Assembly (NCBI GenBank): GCA_022457065.1
Contig: JAJGBQ010000002.1
Location: 3,844,001 to 3,908,000 of the forward strand
Direction of reading: 5' to 3'
Length of the DNA stretch: 64,000 nucleotides
DNA from: Curvularia sp. ZM96
Taxonomy: Eukaryota > Ascomycota > Dothideomycetes > Pleosporales > Pleosporaceae
Shown here in pieces: positions 32,203 through 42,712 of this stretch (position 1 is the stretch's first letter; each line of letters starts with the position of its first letter). The notes beneath the pieces are model-generated. The model did not search any database. It saw only the letters and a program-made list of their open reading frames with translations, and was not told the origin of the DNA. Position numbers and translations under genes: made by a program.

Positions 32203-33288
32203 GCTAGCCTTCAATTTGTATGTTGAGCTATACGCAATTGCGAAATGGAAATGTATGAATACTTGTACAAGGAGTCTATGTGATATTGGATTGCATCTAT
32301 ATTACCCAATACCCTTAGGAACGGGGCAGCCATTAGCCTAGAAAGTACGCCAACATGTACTACCTTGATCCTTCAGAGCCAACATCCAAAAGCAAATCGG
32401 ATACTTTTTTCTGGAAAAGCACACGTACAAGGCTGAAACAGTTCCATTTCCCAGCGTACAAGGTCCTCAAACACAGATAGCTTGTCTTTCTTTTCTTCTT
32501 TCACGTTCACAACAAAGGATGACACAAAGACTCAGGACAAATTTTTGAAACAATTTTGATCTCATTTTTCTAATAAAAGAGATCCACTTGAGAAAACAAA
32601 ACAAAAATGTTTTCCGTGGCATCCCAAGGGTATCATGAGGGTAGGTTGCTGCCTTTCCCAAAATATGCACATTTCGAAGTAGGTTTGGTTGGTTTGGTGT
32701 TAGACACCAGGGGCGGGATGGGTAAGGGGGTTTGAAAAAAAAAGGGGGACACTGAAGCTGATTCCCCCCGCGCTGATAAAACAAAAAAGCTTCCATACAC
32801 ACACGCGCGCGCAACAAAAGACAAAAAAGCAGAAAAGGGGAAGACCAAACTAGACACAAAGTCGACATCCTGGCGCCTCAATCTGGTTTCCCACCCATGT
32901 ATATGTAAAGTAGGTATAGGAATATCATGATCGTCATACCGTTTGCTTCGCCTCGTTCGATCGATCGTTCTTCCGCTACGCATTATGCCAGTAGGAAATG
33001 GTGTGTTGTTGTTGGTGGGGTGGTAGTAGTAGCAGTTGTGGTTGTAGTTAGTGTTGTTAGAAGTGCTGGTGCTGGTGCTGGTGCTGGTGCTGGTGCTGGT
33101 GCTGGCGCTGGTGTTGATGATGGTGATGATGTAAATGGTGACGGTGTTTTCCGCCTTCTGAGCAACCCCCATTACCGCCACCGTTGCCTTCGTAAACCTG
33201 AAATTTTCCCGTAAACGCCGATGATGGAGAGAGCCGGAAACCCCAATGCAGTTAAGTTGATGTATGCGAAAGAAAAATGTCGATATCA
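32203..33288. other. Convergent 3' flanks of uL10m and MED19
   Basis: No gene is supported in 1.09 kb. It holds a G-rich/T-rich patch near 32700-32760 and a hexanucleotide repeat listed separately. Long frames here come from the repeat and have no domain. Confidence 0.45.
33064..33115. repeat. (GGTGCT)n microsatellite
   Basis: Roughly eight units of TGCTGG are followed by degenerate TGATGATGG sequence. The repeat lies about 175 bp beyond the MED19 stop codon, in its 3' flank. It can be read as Ala-Gly on one strand and Pro-Ala on the other, but nothing supports translation. Confidence 0.85.
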
Positions 33289-34494
33289 CTATCGTCGTGC
33301 GCCGCCTACTTCGACCGAATGTGATGTTCGTTCAAATTGTAACTTCCGCCTCTTGTTTGCCATACTGCCTCCTGGCGTGTCTTCACCTCCGGTCGAGTCT
33401 GCATAGTCGTCTCCAAAGCCTTCACCGTAACCTTGGAACGCGGCGTCGGTGTATCCACGCTTCGATCCGGATCGCTCTGGTCTTACTAGACCCCTGTTCA
33501 TATGGTTGTTGGGTGTTGGCGCGGAGGACGCAAATGGTGTTGTCCGTTGTGGTGGAGCATCCTGGGCTTTCGGCTTAGCTGTGTCGTCGGTGCCCAGATA
33601 TGCCTTGTATTTGGCAGCATCTGCATTGGGAAGAGGTCCGGGACCCATGCCTGCGAATGCACCATCGAGCAGTTGGCTGAAATCTGGAGTGAGCCCTGTG
33701 CCGTCGGGTGTCAATGCAGTCTTCTCCGGTTCTCGGTTCTGGACGTGGTTCGGCTGCCAAATCTCTTCTGGCAGCATTAACAGATCGCGGAATACGCCAT
33801 CCATCTTGGTCGCCTTTGGCTTTCCGGCAATCTGCATCTGCTTGATATGACCCTCGTAGGACTTGCGAAGCTTGTTAATCTTCTCGCCTGTTACCGGGTC
33901 ATTTCGAGCTACAGAACTGGCGAGCGGCTCGAGCCTGTAGAGTCTGATCAAGTTTTGCGAGGCGTGCGGCCGTGACTTCTCGATCTTGTCTGTCGTGACT
34001 TTGAACAATTGGCGTCCGTTGATGCCTTGAGCAGCTTTCAGACGTCCGTCTGGTGTGTATGGGGAGTCCCCTTGCCGGTTGTGGTTGGAAAGCCTGTGAC
34101 TCCGTGACCGCGCCGTGCCATCATCTGCGCTCTCTTCCATCGTCGCATCGCCGTCGCTATCGACATTGGCGCTGGAAAGGAAGCCGGCAGTGCTTGCCGG
34201 GGTCGGGAAGGGATGCAGGTTGGATGCCGACGCGGCCGACTGGGAGAAAGACTGGGACATGGGTAGCGAGGATTGCGGGGAGCGGTCCGACGACGTCGTG
34301 GTGTTTGTCGTGGAAAAACCTCCATTGGATTGCGAATTCATCGAGGAGTATGGCGGCGAGGTAGGTGTGCGCGGATGGTTGAGCGTCTTTGTCGTCTGGC
34401 CGCTCGCCTTGGCAGCGACGTCAAAGGGCGGGCTGGCGGGTGAGAATCTTCCTATCGAGTCCAGGCGTTGGCGTTTGGCGCTGTGATCCGACAT
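33289..34494 (-). CDS. MED19: Mediator of RNA polymerase II subunit 19 (Rox3)
   Basis: MED19 is a head-module subunit of the Mediator coactivator. It is a single exon of 401 aa, starting at MSDHSAKRQRLDS. Residues 1-135 are Ser/Pro/Thr-rich and disordered. The conserved Med19 core follows: LIRLYRLEPLASSVARNDPV, TGEKINKLRKSYEGHIKQM, then KMDGVFRDLLMLPEEIWQPN. The C-terminal third is low-complexity and ends with a basic MANKRRKLQFE segment that could act as a nuclear localisation signal. The frame remains open upstream of the chosen ATG without another ATG. It diverges from RAD10 across 504 bp. Confidence 0.9.
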   Translation of the reverse strand: MSDHSAKRQRLDSIGRFSPASPPFDVAAKASGQTTKTLNHPRTPTSPPYSSMNSQSNGGFSTTNTTTSSDRSPQSSLPMSQSFSQSAASASNLHPFPTPASTAGFLSSANVDSDGDATMEESADDGTARSRSHRLSNHNRQGDSPYTPDGRLKAAQGINGRQLFKVTTDKIEKSRPHASQNLIRLYRLEPLASSVARNDPVTGEKINKLRKSYEGHIKQMQIAGKPKATKMDGVFRDLLMLPEEIWQPNHVQNREPEKTALTPDGTGLTPDFSQLLDGAFAGMGPGPLPNADAAKYKAYLGTDDTAKPKAQDAPPQRTTPFASSAPTPNNHMNRGLVRPERSGSKRGYTDAAFQGYGEGFGDDYADSTGGEDTPGGSMANKRRKLQFERTSHSVEVGGARR

Positions 34495-34998
34495 AGAGGC
34501 CGCTTCACGAGATCTGGGCGTGGATAGAGGGCTCTGGGGCGCACGCGGGTGGGTGGGTGGGTGAAGGTAAGAGAGAGGAGGGCTTGTCGTGAAGCGCTTG
34601 GCGTCCTCTGCGCGGGTCGACCGCGGCAGCAAGGGAGGGCGCTCTACTCAATAGTGCGCATTCGAGGGGGGGCGGCAGCGGGATTCAGGTGTCGTCAGAT
34701 GCAGGCGATGTGCGAGGCGGCGTGGTGGCGGAGGGCGTGGGAGGGTCGTGGGTCGGCTGAAGATGTGAAGATGCGAAGGGGACGATGGGGTGGACCGGCG
34801 GTTTGGGCTCAGCGCTCGCGCACGTGACCCGCCCAGCCGGTTCACGCTCCCGCCACCTAAAACCGCGTCTACTGCTAGGGCGTGTCACCCTTTCATCGAC
34901 TATTGCGAAACACGCAGGCACAGCAGCGGGTCCCAGGCATATTGCGCAGAGCCTCGCCTTGACTTCAATGCCTCGACTGCTGCCCGTCTTTGGCCAGC
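34495..34998. promoter_or_regulatory. Bidirectional promoter, MED19 and RAD10
   Basis: This 504-bp GC-rich gap lies between divergent starts. Repeated GGGTGGG-type sequence at about 34547-34562 lies just upstream of the MED19 start. No gene is supported. Confidence 0.45.
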
Positions 34999-36120
34999 AT
35001 GGATGACACCCAGCCACGCGCCCACGGCTCTGCCCCGGCCACCCCAGCAAATGCTGCTGCGCACGCTGCCCGTTCTGGGGCCACAAACCCGCCCGCGACT
35101 AGCAGTGCGCCCAAGGTCCAGCAGCCGAAACCGCAAGCTTTGCCCTCGCGCTCCGGGCCCAGTTCCATTTTGGTCTCGCCGCGACAGAAGGGCAATCCTA
35201 TTCTGAATAGCGTGCGTGCAGTGGCCTGGGAGTATTCAGACATTCCCGCCGACTATGTCGTTGGCGCCACAACATGTGCCCTGTTCCTGTCACTCAAGTA
35301 CCATCGCTTGCATCCCGAATACATTTACAACCGCATCCGAGACCTAAAGGGCCAGTACAATCTGCGCATCCTGCTTACCATGGTCGACATTGAAAATCAT
35401 GAAGACCCATTAAGAGAATTGTCAAAGACGTCATTGGTCAACAACGTCACAGTCATGCTGTGCTGGAGCGCCCAAGAGGCCGGCCGCTACCTGGAGCTTT
35501 TCAAGACATTCGAGAATGCTGCGCCGACTAGCATCCGCGCCCAGCAAGCAGGCACCTACTCTGAGAACATGGTTGAGTTTATCACAGTACCGCGCAGTAT
35601 CAATAAAACAGATGCAGTTGGCTTGGTCTCCAACTTTGGAAGCATCCGCACTGCCATCAATGCTGCCCCTGAAGAGATCGGGTTGATCGCAGGCTGGGGC
35701 GACAAGAAAGTTCAGCGATGGTGCAATGCCGTCCGAGAACCATTTAGAGTAAAGAAGGCGGCAAGGCGGGGTGGTCTTGTGCAAGAAAGCAGTCAAGCAC
35801 CCGTGGTGGAGGGCCAGAATCAACCGCCCAATGTGACAGGTGCTAATGACATAGCCCGCCAAAGGGTAGATGATGCTATACCTCTTGCAATGGAGCTGGA
35901 GAGATCGGCTCCTTTTGCAACTTCTGGGTCAGATGCAGACAAACGACTTGATCACCGCCCTGCCGAAGACCTCAACGAAGACGACGAACAGGCGATGCGC
36001 GAGGCTGAAATGGGCCATGGATCAGGGATCAATCACCCCAAGCCAGCAAAGAGGAAACAGCCAGATGAAAGCATGAGCGAAGGTGTAATGGCAGCACTTG
36101 ATAAATTGAGGAAACAGTAA
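34999..36120 (+). CDS. RAD10: DNA excision repair protein, ERCC1/Rad10/Swi10 family
   Basis: It pairs with the XPF/Rad1 nuclease to cut 5' of DNA lesions. It is a single exon of 373 aa from MDDTQPRAHGS. A disordered Ala/Pro/Ser N-terminus leads to the central domain ILVSPRQKGNPILNSVRAVA, WEYSDIPADYVVGATTCALF, then LFLSLKYHRLHPEYIYNRI and LLTMVDIENHEDPLREL. The tandem helix-hairpin-helix region is at about residues 205-250 (GLVSNFGSIRTAINAAPEEI and GWGDKKVQRW). The C-terminal 120 residues are variable and charged, longer than in animal ERCC1. The ATG at 34999 follows a stretch with no better upstream in-frame ATG. Confidence 0.94.
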   Translation: MDDTQPRAHGSAPATPANAAAHAARSGATNPPATSSAPKVQQPKPQALPSRSGPSSILVSPRQKGNPILNSVRAVAWEYSDIPADYVVGATTCALFLSLKYHRLHPEYIYNRIRDLKGQYNLRILLTMVDIENHEDPLRELSKTSLVNNVTVMLCWSAQEAGRYLELFKTFENAAPTSIRAQQAGTYSENMVEFITVPRSINKTDAVGLVSNFGSIRTAINAAPEEIGLIAGWGDKKVQRWCNAVREPFRVKKAARRGGLVQESSQAPVVEGQNQPPNVTGANDIARQRVDDAIPLAMELERSAPFATSGSDADKRLDHRPAEDLNEDDEQAMREAEMGHGSGINHPKPAKRKQPDESMSEGVMAALDKLRKQ

Positions 36121-36483
36121 ATTGCCTTCTGGGACACATTGCCAAATAAGAGTATTCCATACAAGTCACCCGAACAGCACTTGAGCCATTGGCTAGTCCA
36201 GGCTAATCTCGTATGCATTACCCTGTGAAGACAGGTCTGGGGTATTCAGGTCCACAGCTGTGGGCTCTCGTCTTATTGGTGAGCTATCAATACTGTTTGC
36301 CCGGCAGCCTAGCCGCGCCCCGGTTCTCCACCCCGCGCCTCGCCCAGTACCAACACCTGTGTTGTCTTTTGCTGTCCTTGCCAAATATCAACCCAGCCGC
36401 TTCAACTTAATCAATTGATATATACTTTGGCGAATGCCTCGATAGACTATCATCCCATTATCCTAACGCGTGGAGCGTTAAAT
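36121..36483. other. Intergenic region between RAD10 and the F-box gene
   Basis: No gene is seen in this 363-bp gap between two genes on the same strand. Confidence 0.4.
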
Positions 36484-38044
36484 ATGGATCACTTCTCTCT
36501 CCTGCCTGTCGAGCTCCAAATTGAGATTTTTGATCATCTTGAGACGGCCGACACGAAAGCTGCAAGAGCCGTTAGTAGGACATTTCGGGACAATGCTTCG
36601 CCGGCTCTCTTTCGAAGCATAGTCGCATGTGCAAGACATCACGCTCTCGGCGTTTATCAAAGAGTATCACAGCACCCGATATATTCTGGCTACGTGAGAG
36701 AGATTATCTTCGATGGTACAATTTACAGCCAGGAACTTGCAAGAAATGTTTTCGATTATTATTGTGGAGAAGAGAAACCGGTCAAGGATGTCCTTTGGCC
36801 AAGTTTTCCACGTTCGTTTCTATGGGGAACTATTGCTTCGCAAGATGCTTCAACGCAGCTTAGGTATGAAAGTTTTGAGTGCTATAATATACTCTTCAGA
36901 ATTCTCGGTGCTAGCCGCTCAAGAGATGTGCCACTTACATGATTGCAGATGGAACATCTATCGCACACTGTACAAAGAACAGGAAGACATGAACTCTAAT
37001 GGCTCTCTCCTGCAATCGCTCGTACGGGGCCTGAAAAACATGCAGAACATCTCATCCATTATTTTTTCCCCAAATCGCCACACTATACCTGTTGAGGAGG
37101 AAAAGCTACGAGATATGGTGCCGACAGGATGTGATCCACCGCATGTTTACCACATCGATATCGCTCCCCCCAATCATCCGTTCCGTCAATTGATTTACGC
37201 AATTTTTGTGTCACAACACACTGGGATTCGGCAATTAATCGTAAGAGAACTCGACCGTGACGGGCGGTTCACCAGGTTTTCCCTATTCATGTTCACCATG
37301 CGAAACGCACACGATATGCATGCGGCAAAGTATGTGTTTCGTAATTTGCTCAAGCTGGAGCTGAGCATCTACATGCCCAGTCACGATGAGACGATGCAGT
37401 TTCCGCCAAACACCCACTCGGTTGAGAAAAGCCCCAGGAAGCTGTTGGCAAACCTGTCCGAGCTTCTCAAAACTGCTCAAAACCTACAGCATCTAACCAT
37501 GATCTTACCTAAATGGTATCATTGGACTGAAAGCGGTGGATTATTTCATAGGGAACTGGGCCTATGGGGATGTTCCATGTTTGGCCATTTGGGTCTTGGA
37601 GCGACATGGCCGATGCTTTGCTCGTTGAACCTGCGGGGCATATACGCTACAAAGCAAGATCTGATGGGCTTTATAGCGCGCCACCGAGACACACTCAAAG
37701 TTCTTAAGTTCACCAGCTGTAGCATGTCTGGAGGCTTCTGGTCGGACATTGTGGACGAGGTCCTCTTCAACGCGCCGATGATTTCTACCTTTGTCCTGGA
37801 TCTAGTCGACGAAGCTAGAGACCCCAATGACGGTTTCCTAACCCACCAGGATACAGAAGTTTGGAGATATGAGGGCTACATGCACATCGGACCGGATGGA
37901 GAACGAGAATTTGTATGTAAATTCTTGGGCATTTGCAGTCCTTTTCATTCTTTCCACTTTTAATCTGCTAACACATTCTAGGTTGACACCAATCCCGCTA
38001 AACACTCCATTTACCGAACACGGCGATACATGGATAGTTGGTGA
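36484..38044 (+). CDS. F-box protein
   Basis: The protein is a predicted substrate receptor for an SCF ubiquitin ligase. Exons 36484-36863, 36949-37912 and 37982-38044 give 468 aa. The F-box is at the N-terminus: FSLLPVELQIEIFDHLETAD then KAARAVSRTFRDNASPALFR. The rest has regularly spaced Leu-rich segments (FRNLLKLELSIYM, LSELLKTAQNLQHLTMILP, LCSLNLRGIYA, LKVLKFTSCSMSGGFW), consistent with degenerate leucine-rich repeats common in fungal F-box proteins. The first intron is phase 2 and restores QLRWNIYRTLY. The target is unknown; these proteins form large, fast-evolving families. Confidence 0.8.
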
Positions 38045-38154
38045 TTCGAATGCCTTGTATTTAGTTGGCCTTCCCTGCCTGGACCTAGTCTAGTAAATCG
38101 AAACTCCTCACTTTGTCATTCACACTGCGCACACGATTATTGTACAATAGTCAA

Positions 38155-38865
38155 TCAAACTCTTCTACGCTTCAAGTTCTTGGTCTTTTTTCCTTCACCA
38201 GCGCCGCCAGCACTAGCTTCCTTCTTCCCACTTCCTCTCTCGTCTTTCCCATTCTTCTTCCCATCCTCTTCCTCCTCTATGATAGTACTCAATGACACCG
38301 CCTTCCTTCCCCTCCTCTTCTTCACCCCAAAATCCAGTATCACACCTCCTCCATTCGCCGCCCACGCCGTATCAATCTTGCCTATCTCCGCCTGAGCAAT
38401 CGCAAGGCGTCGCTGCTCAAATCCTTCCCAGCCACTGGTCCCCTTGAGGTGGTAGTTCTTTACTTCGTCGGCTCGATGATGGATTTGCCCTGGGAGCGGC
38501 TGCTGCCACATGGATCCGACATTCCCTTTTGGGAGCTCGAAGCCCAGAGGGGCCTGTCTGTCAATGTACCTTCTGCGGGGCTGGCGCGGGATGATGTAGA
38601 TTGGCTGGGTTGGTGTTGGTGTGTTGGATTGAGAATGGAATTGATATTGAGATTGACTGTCATCTGCGTATGGATGTGCAGATTCATCGGCAAACGTTGT
38701 AGGTGATTGTCGTGATGTGTTACCGGCGCGAGGATGTGGGCGCGCGGCAAGGTATTCTGAAGGTGAAACTATGGATATAGCTTCAGAGTACTGACTGGAA
38801 CTAAGCATCTGATTGCTTGGAGGCGTAGGCATGCGCGCGGCCATCATTTGAGAAGTGTTGGGCAT
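38155..38865 (-). CDS. Unrecognised basic protein, 236 aa
   Basis: A single open frame from ATG at 38865 gives 236 residues. The first 110 residues are Ser/Gln/Pro-rich and disordered (MPNTSQMMAARMPTPPSNQ). A more ordered middle follows, with YIIPRQPRRRYIDRQAPLGF, WEGFEQRRLAIAQAEIGKID and TAWAANGGGVILDFGVKKRR. The C-terminus is Gly/Lys/Glu-rich, ending KKTKNLKRRRV, which resembles a nuclear localisation signal. No family is recognised. The structured middle and consistent codon use make a real gene likely. It is convergent with the F-box gene, 110 bp away. Confidence 0.6.
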   Translation of the reverse strand: MPNTSQMMAARMPTPPSNQMLSSSQYSEAISIVSPSEYLAARPHPRAGNTSRQSPTTFADESAHPYADDSQSQYQFHSQSNTPTPTQPIYIIPRQPRRRYIDRQAPLGFELPKGNVGSMWQQPLPGQIHHRADEVKNYHLKGTSGWEGFEQRRLAIAQAEIGKIDTAWAANGGGVILDFGVKKRRGRKAVSLSTIIEEEEDGKKNGKDERGSGKKEASAGGAGEGKKTKNLKRRRV

Positions 38866-39080
38866 CTTTGCTTAGTAGACTGGTATGAGTTGAAAATGGT
38901 GTTTGAGTTTGATGCAGGATCAACTCAAGATGAGAATCCATATCGTTTATATTCGTATAGAGTTGAGCAAGTATTCATACATTATTCTAGACGACACTGT
39001 CATATATGCTAAAAACAGGCAATGGTGGAAGCAGAACCGTGGTTCGCGTTGGAAAGATTGTAATCCAACTATGGTTCATA

Positions 39081-39305
39081 GGCTGCCTCTCCCACAACTA
39101 GTAAAACCGGAAAATCAACGAGCTCACCTGCACTATCAACACACTGAATGATAAGTAAGTGTGGCAACTACAGCTACTTTTAAAAGTAGAGTCCTATGTG
39201 CTAAGCATGTAGTAAAGAATAAGTAGCTGCGACAAATACAACTACTTTTAAAAGAGTGGTTTTGCTAGACGGTTTTCCGGTGTCGCCAGTTGTGCAAGAG
39301 GCTGT
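39081..39305. mobile_element. MITE, copy 2, abutting the transporter stop codon
   Basis: A 225-bp element has inverted ends: CTCTCCCACAACTAGTAAAA starting at 39087 and, on the opposite strand, CCTCTTGCACAACTGG starting at about 39302. TA dinucleotides flank both sides (39079-39080 and 39306-39307), consistent with TA target duplication as in Tc1/mariner- or Harbinger-type MITEs. Internally it carries CTACTTTTAAAAGTAG at 39174-39189 and a second AACTACTTTTAAAAG at 39240-39254. No transposase frame is present. Confidence 0.7.
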
Positions 39306-40945
39306 TAAACCCTCAGAGCCCTCTCCACAGCACCCTTGTCCTCAACATCGACAGCGACGCTCTCGTGCCTCTCAGGATGCTTGTTCTCAATCGCGGCGCC
39401 TTCAATAACATGATTCTGACCACCGAAGATGGCGTCCATCTCCTCGAGGCTCACCTGCTTAGTCTCGGGGACAAAGAACCATGTGAAAGCCGCAAGCAAG
39501 ATATTGATAGCCGCGAACATGTAAAAGGCGTAAAATCCTTCGTTTTTCAAAAAGATGGGGAAAAACTGCTGGACAATGGAGTTGACAACGTTTTGTGTCT
39601 GCGAGCACATGCCTACGGCTTGGGCGCGCACATTCATGGAGAAGATTTCTGCCGTAAAAATCCATACTGTAGCACCCCAAGATGGTTTGTCTATTGGCTA
39701 TGTATTAGCAGGTTGGTCGTTTGAGACGAGTCAGAGTTGTGTGTGTGACTCACAGAAAAAGGCGAATAGAAACATGATGAATACGATGGAGATGCCGACG
39801 GGTTGCGTCTTCGCCCCATTGGGTAGTGATGGTGTTTGCGTCTCGACTGTCGCAGCTATAAGCATGCAAGCACCCATACCAAGGCCGCCTACAATGAAGA
39901 GAAACTTGCGACCGAACCGGTCAACAGTCCATGTTGCGTTAAGGGTGAAGAGGATGCTGAAAGTGGCATTGAGAGCGTTAATAAGAGAGATTGTGTCTTT
40001 GCTCGTGAACACTTTTTTGTAGATGATGGAGCTGTACGTGTTGAGCGTTCCCTGTCCAGTGATTTGCTGGCCTCCATTAATGATCATGGCAATGTACATG
40101 CGCTTCCTGATAGACTTGTCCTTCCACAGAGCCGAGTATCCAGAAGAGATGGCTTCGGCTTCGAACTCGATGGCCTCCCGGATGGTGGTGATTTCCTCCT
40201 CAACCTCCTCCTCGGTATCACGGATGCGACGAAGTGACTGGCGCGCCTGTTCGTAGTTGCGGCTTTTCTGAACATACCAGCGAGGTGACTCAGGGATGAA
40301 GAAAACCTGACTCAAGATGATCATAGGAACAAGCATCTGGAAGATGACAACGATCTTCCAGTCCCACTCGCCGAGCTTTTTCGGGTTCTTGGAGGTACCG
40401 AAGCTGATCCAGTAGGCGATAAAAGAACCAACCGAGTAAAACATCTGCCAGAAAGACATGATTGTGCCTCTGATTTCAGGTGGACACATCTCTGAGATGA
40501 AAATGGATCCAGCCGTGAGCGCAAGACCTTGGCCAATACCGATGAGGACGCGACCGGCGATGAAGACGCCAATCTGACCACGGGGAGCGAATGCTTGCAT
40601 CAAGGTCGCGATAATGACACAAAAGGCTCCAGAAGCCATGCCAATTCTTCGACCGGCGAAATCGGCGAGAGGTCCACCCTGGGCAAGATGAAGTCAGTAG
40701 ATATAGTCGACGTGATGCCTCACTTAAGATAATCTCACCATGAAGAATCCAGCAACCACTGCACCAACAGTGTATGACGTATTAATGGCTCCGATAATGT
40801 TAGGTCCGGGGTTATTGAAGTAGGCTTCCCAATGGTCAGAGTTCTGGAGCGCGTTGAAAACAGACGCGTCGTAACCGTAGAGCACCATGCATGACGCTGC
40901 AACGAGCGAGATGTACCAGTTGTAAGCTCTTTTTGTAGAAACCAT
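39305..40945 (-). CDS. MFS sugar transporter
   Basis: This is a proton-coupled sugar (or sugar-like) transporter of the plasma membrane, with twelve predicted transmembrane helices. Exons 40945-40739, 40678-39754 and 39690-39305 give 505 aa. Signature pieces are GGPLADFAGRR (loop 2-3, rebuilt by splicing), GRVLIGIGQGL, PPEIRGT, PESPRWYVQKSRNYEQA, GGQQITGQGTLNTYSS (helix 7), TVDRFGRKF and the terminal VPETKQVSLEEMD. The specificity (hexose, disaccharide or quinate) cannot be read from the motifs. The stop codon TAA at 39305-39307 overlaps the right border of a MITE, so the natural 3' untranslated region has been displaced or replaced by the element. Confidence 0.92.
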
Positions 40946-42303
40946 CTTGATGGCAGTCTCTCCGAGTCTCCTTTTCGTACGCCAGTAACAACAAAGCGAT
41001 CGACTTGGTAGCGATCAATAAGGGCGTCCAGCTCGAAACCCGCAGAATAGACAGCGGTTGATCCGTAGAGCTCAGGACTGGAGGTAAATGAGGAAGACTG
41101 GGTTGTGCATATATACATGGCATATTTACGAGTCTGCTCACCGGGGATAGGCTACCGTGATGGGCCCTATCAAACCCCATGGCACGGGACGCCGCTACCA
41201 ACGTCCTGGTACTGGCAGCTTGTGCTATTTCAAGAAAGGCTCTGGAACTGCATATCACCACGAATCACCACGAATTATTTTGCCCAGAAAGCTTCAGAAG
41301 CTTGCCCTAATGCCAAAAGCGTCTACGCCTAGGATCCTAGACCCCCCCTTTCGCCTAGAGATTAGTGAATCTGGGGAATCTTGAAGTTGGAGTCTACGCT
41401 CGTAACAGCGGGATGCGGTCCACTTGGCGAACGGAGCGGCGTCGCAGGTGATTTTCCACGAATGGGCACCGAGGGGGAACCAAGTGTTGAGGCGCCGTTA
41501 TTTTCGGGGGAGTAACAACGGAGGATAGAGCCGAAACAACGCCCGGGTGCTTCATTTTAATCTGTGAGTGGTCAAGACTGCCGGGAGCACAGTCGCAAAT
41601 GGGTAGTAGTTCCCTTCACCGCAAGCCAGCCAAGGCTGGGCACAGAGAAAGGCGGCAGCGGAAAGCTTTTGGCTTTAGTCTGGGCGGTCTTATTTCTACC
41701 TCTGCGAAGGTTGGGATTGCTGGAATGATAGTTGACGTTGTCCGACTGTGGCGTTCACACATGGCGACCTCGGTCGTCACACAGTCGTACCATGATATCT
41801 AGGGGTGGGAAATGAGGTCGGATTGCGAGTAGCTTATGATTCGTGATCGAGAATAGGGCATGGTAGCGAGCAGTGGAGCCCGGGTGCCGGTGTAATGGAG
41901 GGTGTGCTGATCTTGATATCACGTCCTTTGAAGCGACAAGCAGCCCGTGCTGAAACCAGCAGGAGCCGATACGCCGCGGAGAGATCCAAGCAAACAAGCA
42001 AGACAAGCATATCCATGACCTATAGTGAGGGTTTAGATGTATTGTTTGTAGTACTGTGGTATCACCAATGCACACATTGATAGTAGCATATAAACGATTT
42101 CCTGCGAACACGACCAAAATCACGTGCTCCTGAGCCACCGAGGCGTCGTTGGCGCGCATCATCCCACTTTTCCCAGGCGCCTCGACCCAAGACCCTTTCT
42201 CACCGCCCGCAACCGCCCAACATTTTCCACGCCGCAAGTCGCATCCCAACCCTTTAGCACAAAAAAAACCACCCTTACAAACCACATCCCATATACATTC
42301 AAG
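40946..42303. promoter_or_regulatory. Divergent intergenic region, MFS transporter and TMA7
   Basis: No gene is supported in 1.36 kb. Frames at 41599-41802 and 41755-42351 lack domains and introns. A C-rich run lies at 41341-41349. Immediately before TMA7 there is a run of A (42261-42268) and C/A-rich leader sequence typical of strongly expressed translation genes. Confidence 0.4.
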
Positions 42304-42712
42304 ATGCCTTCCGGACAAGGAGGTAAGCGCCCCAAAACGATTTCTCCGCAAAGATAATGCGGGGAGGCAAGCGTTTCATTTCCAGAAGGCTGACAGAGAA
42401 TCACAGCGGGCACCAACCCCATCCACAACAAGAAGCCCAAGAAGAAGGCGGCCGAGCTCGACGAGGATGACGTGGCGTACAAGGCCAAGCTTGCTGCTGG
42501 TGCGTTTTCTCCCTCCAACGACCCTGCACTTTGCATTTGAAGCGTCGACCGACCCCACTACAACGACTACAAACAAAGGCTAGAGAGGAAGGCGATATAC
42601 TAACGCAACCACAGACAAGAAGGCGCGCGAGGAACTCGCCAAGACTGTCGGCAAGGGCAAGGGCCCTCTGAACACGGGATCTCAGGGTATTAAGAAGTCG
42701 GGCAAGAAATAA
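42304..42712 (+). CDS. TMA7: Translation machinery-associated protein 7
   Basis: TMA7 is a very small, highly basic ribosome-associated protein. Exons 42304-42322, 42407-42499 and 42615-42712 give 69 aa. The product begins MPSGQGAGTNPIHNKKPKKK, continues with AAELDEDDVAYKAKL and KKAREELAKTVGKGKGPL, and ends GSQGIKKSGKK. The DEDDVAYKAK core and the GKGPL...GIKKSGKK end are diagnostic of the family, and the length is normal. The gene is split into three exons, the first only 19 nt, so it is easily missed by simple frame scanning. Confidence 0.92.

Noticed and set aside
32927..33214. Frame encoding an Ala-Gly repeat protein
   Set aside because: It is simply the translation of the GGTGCT microsatellite in the MED19 3' flank.
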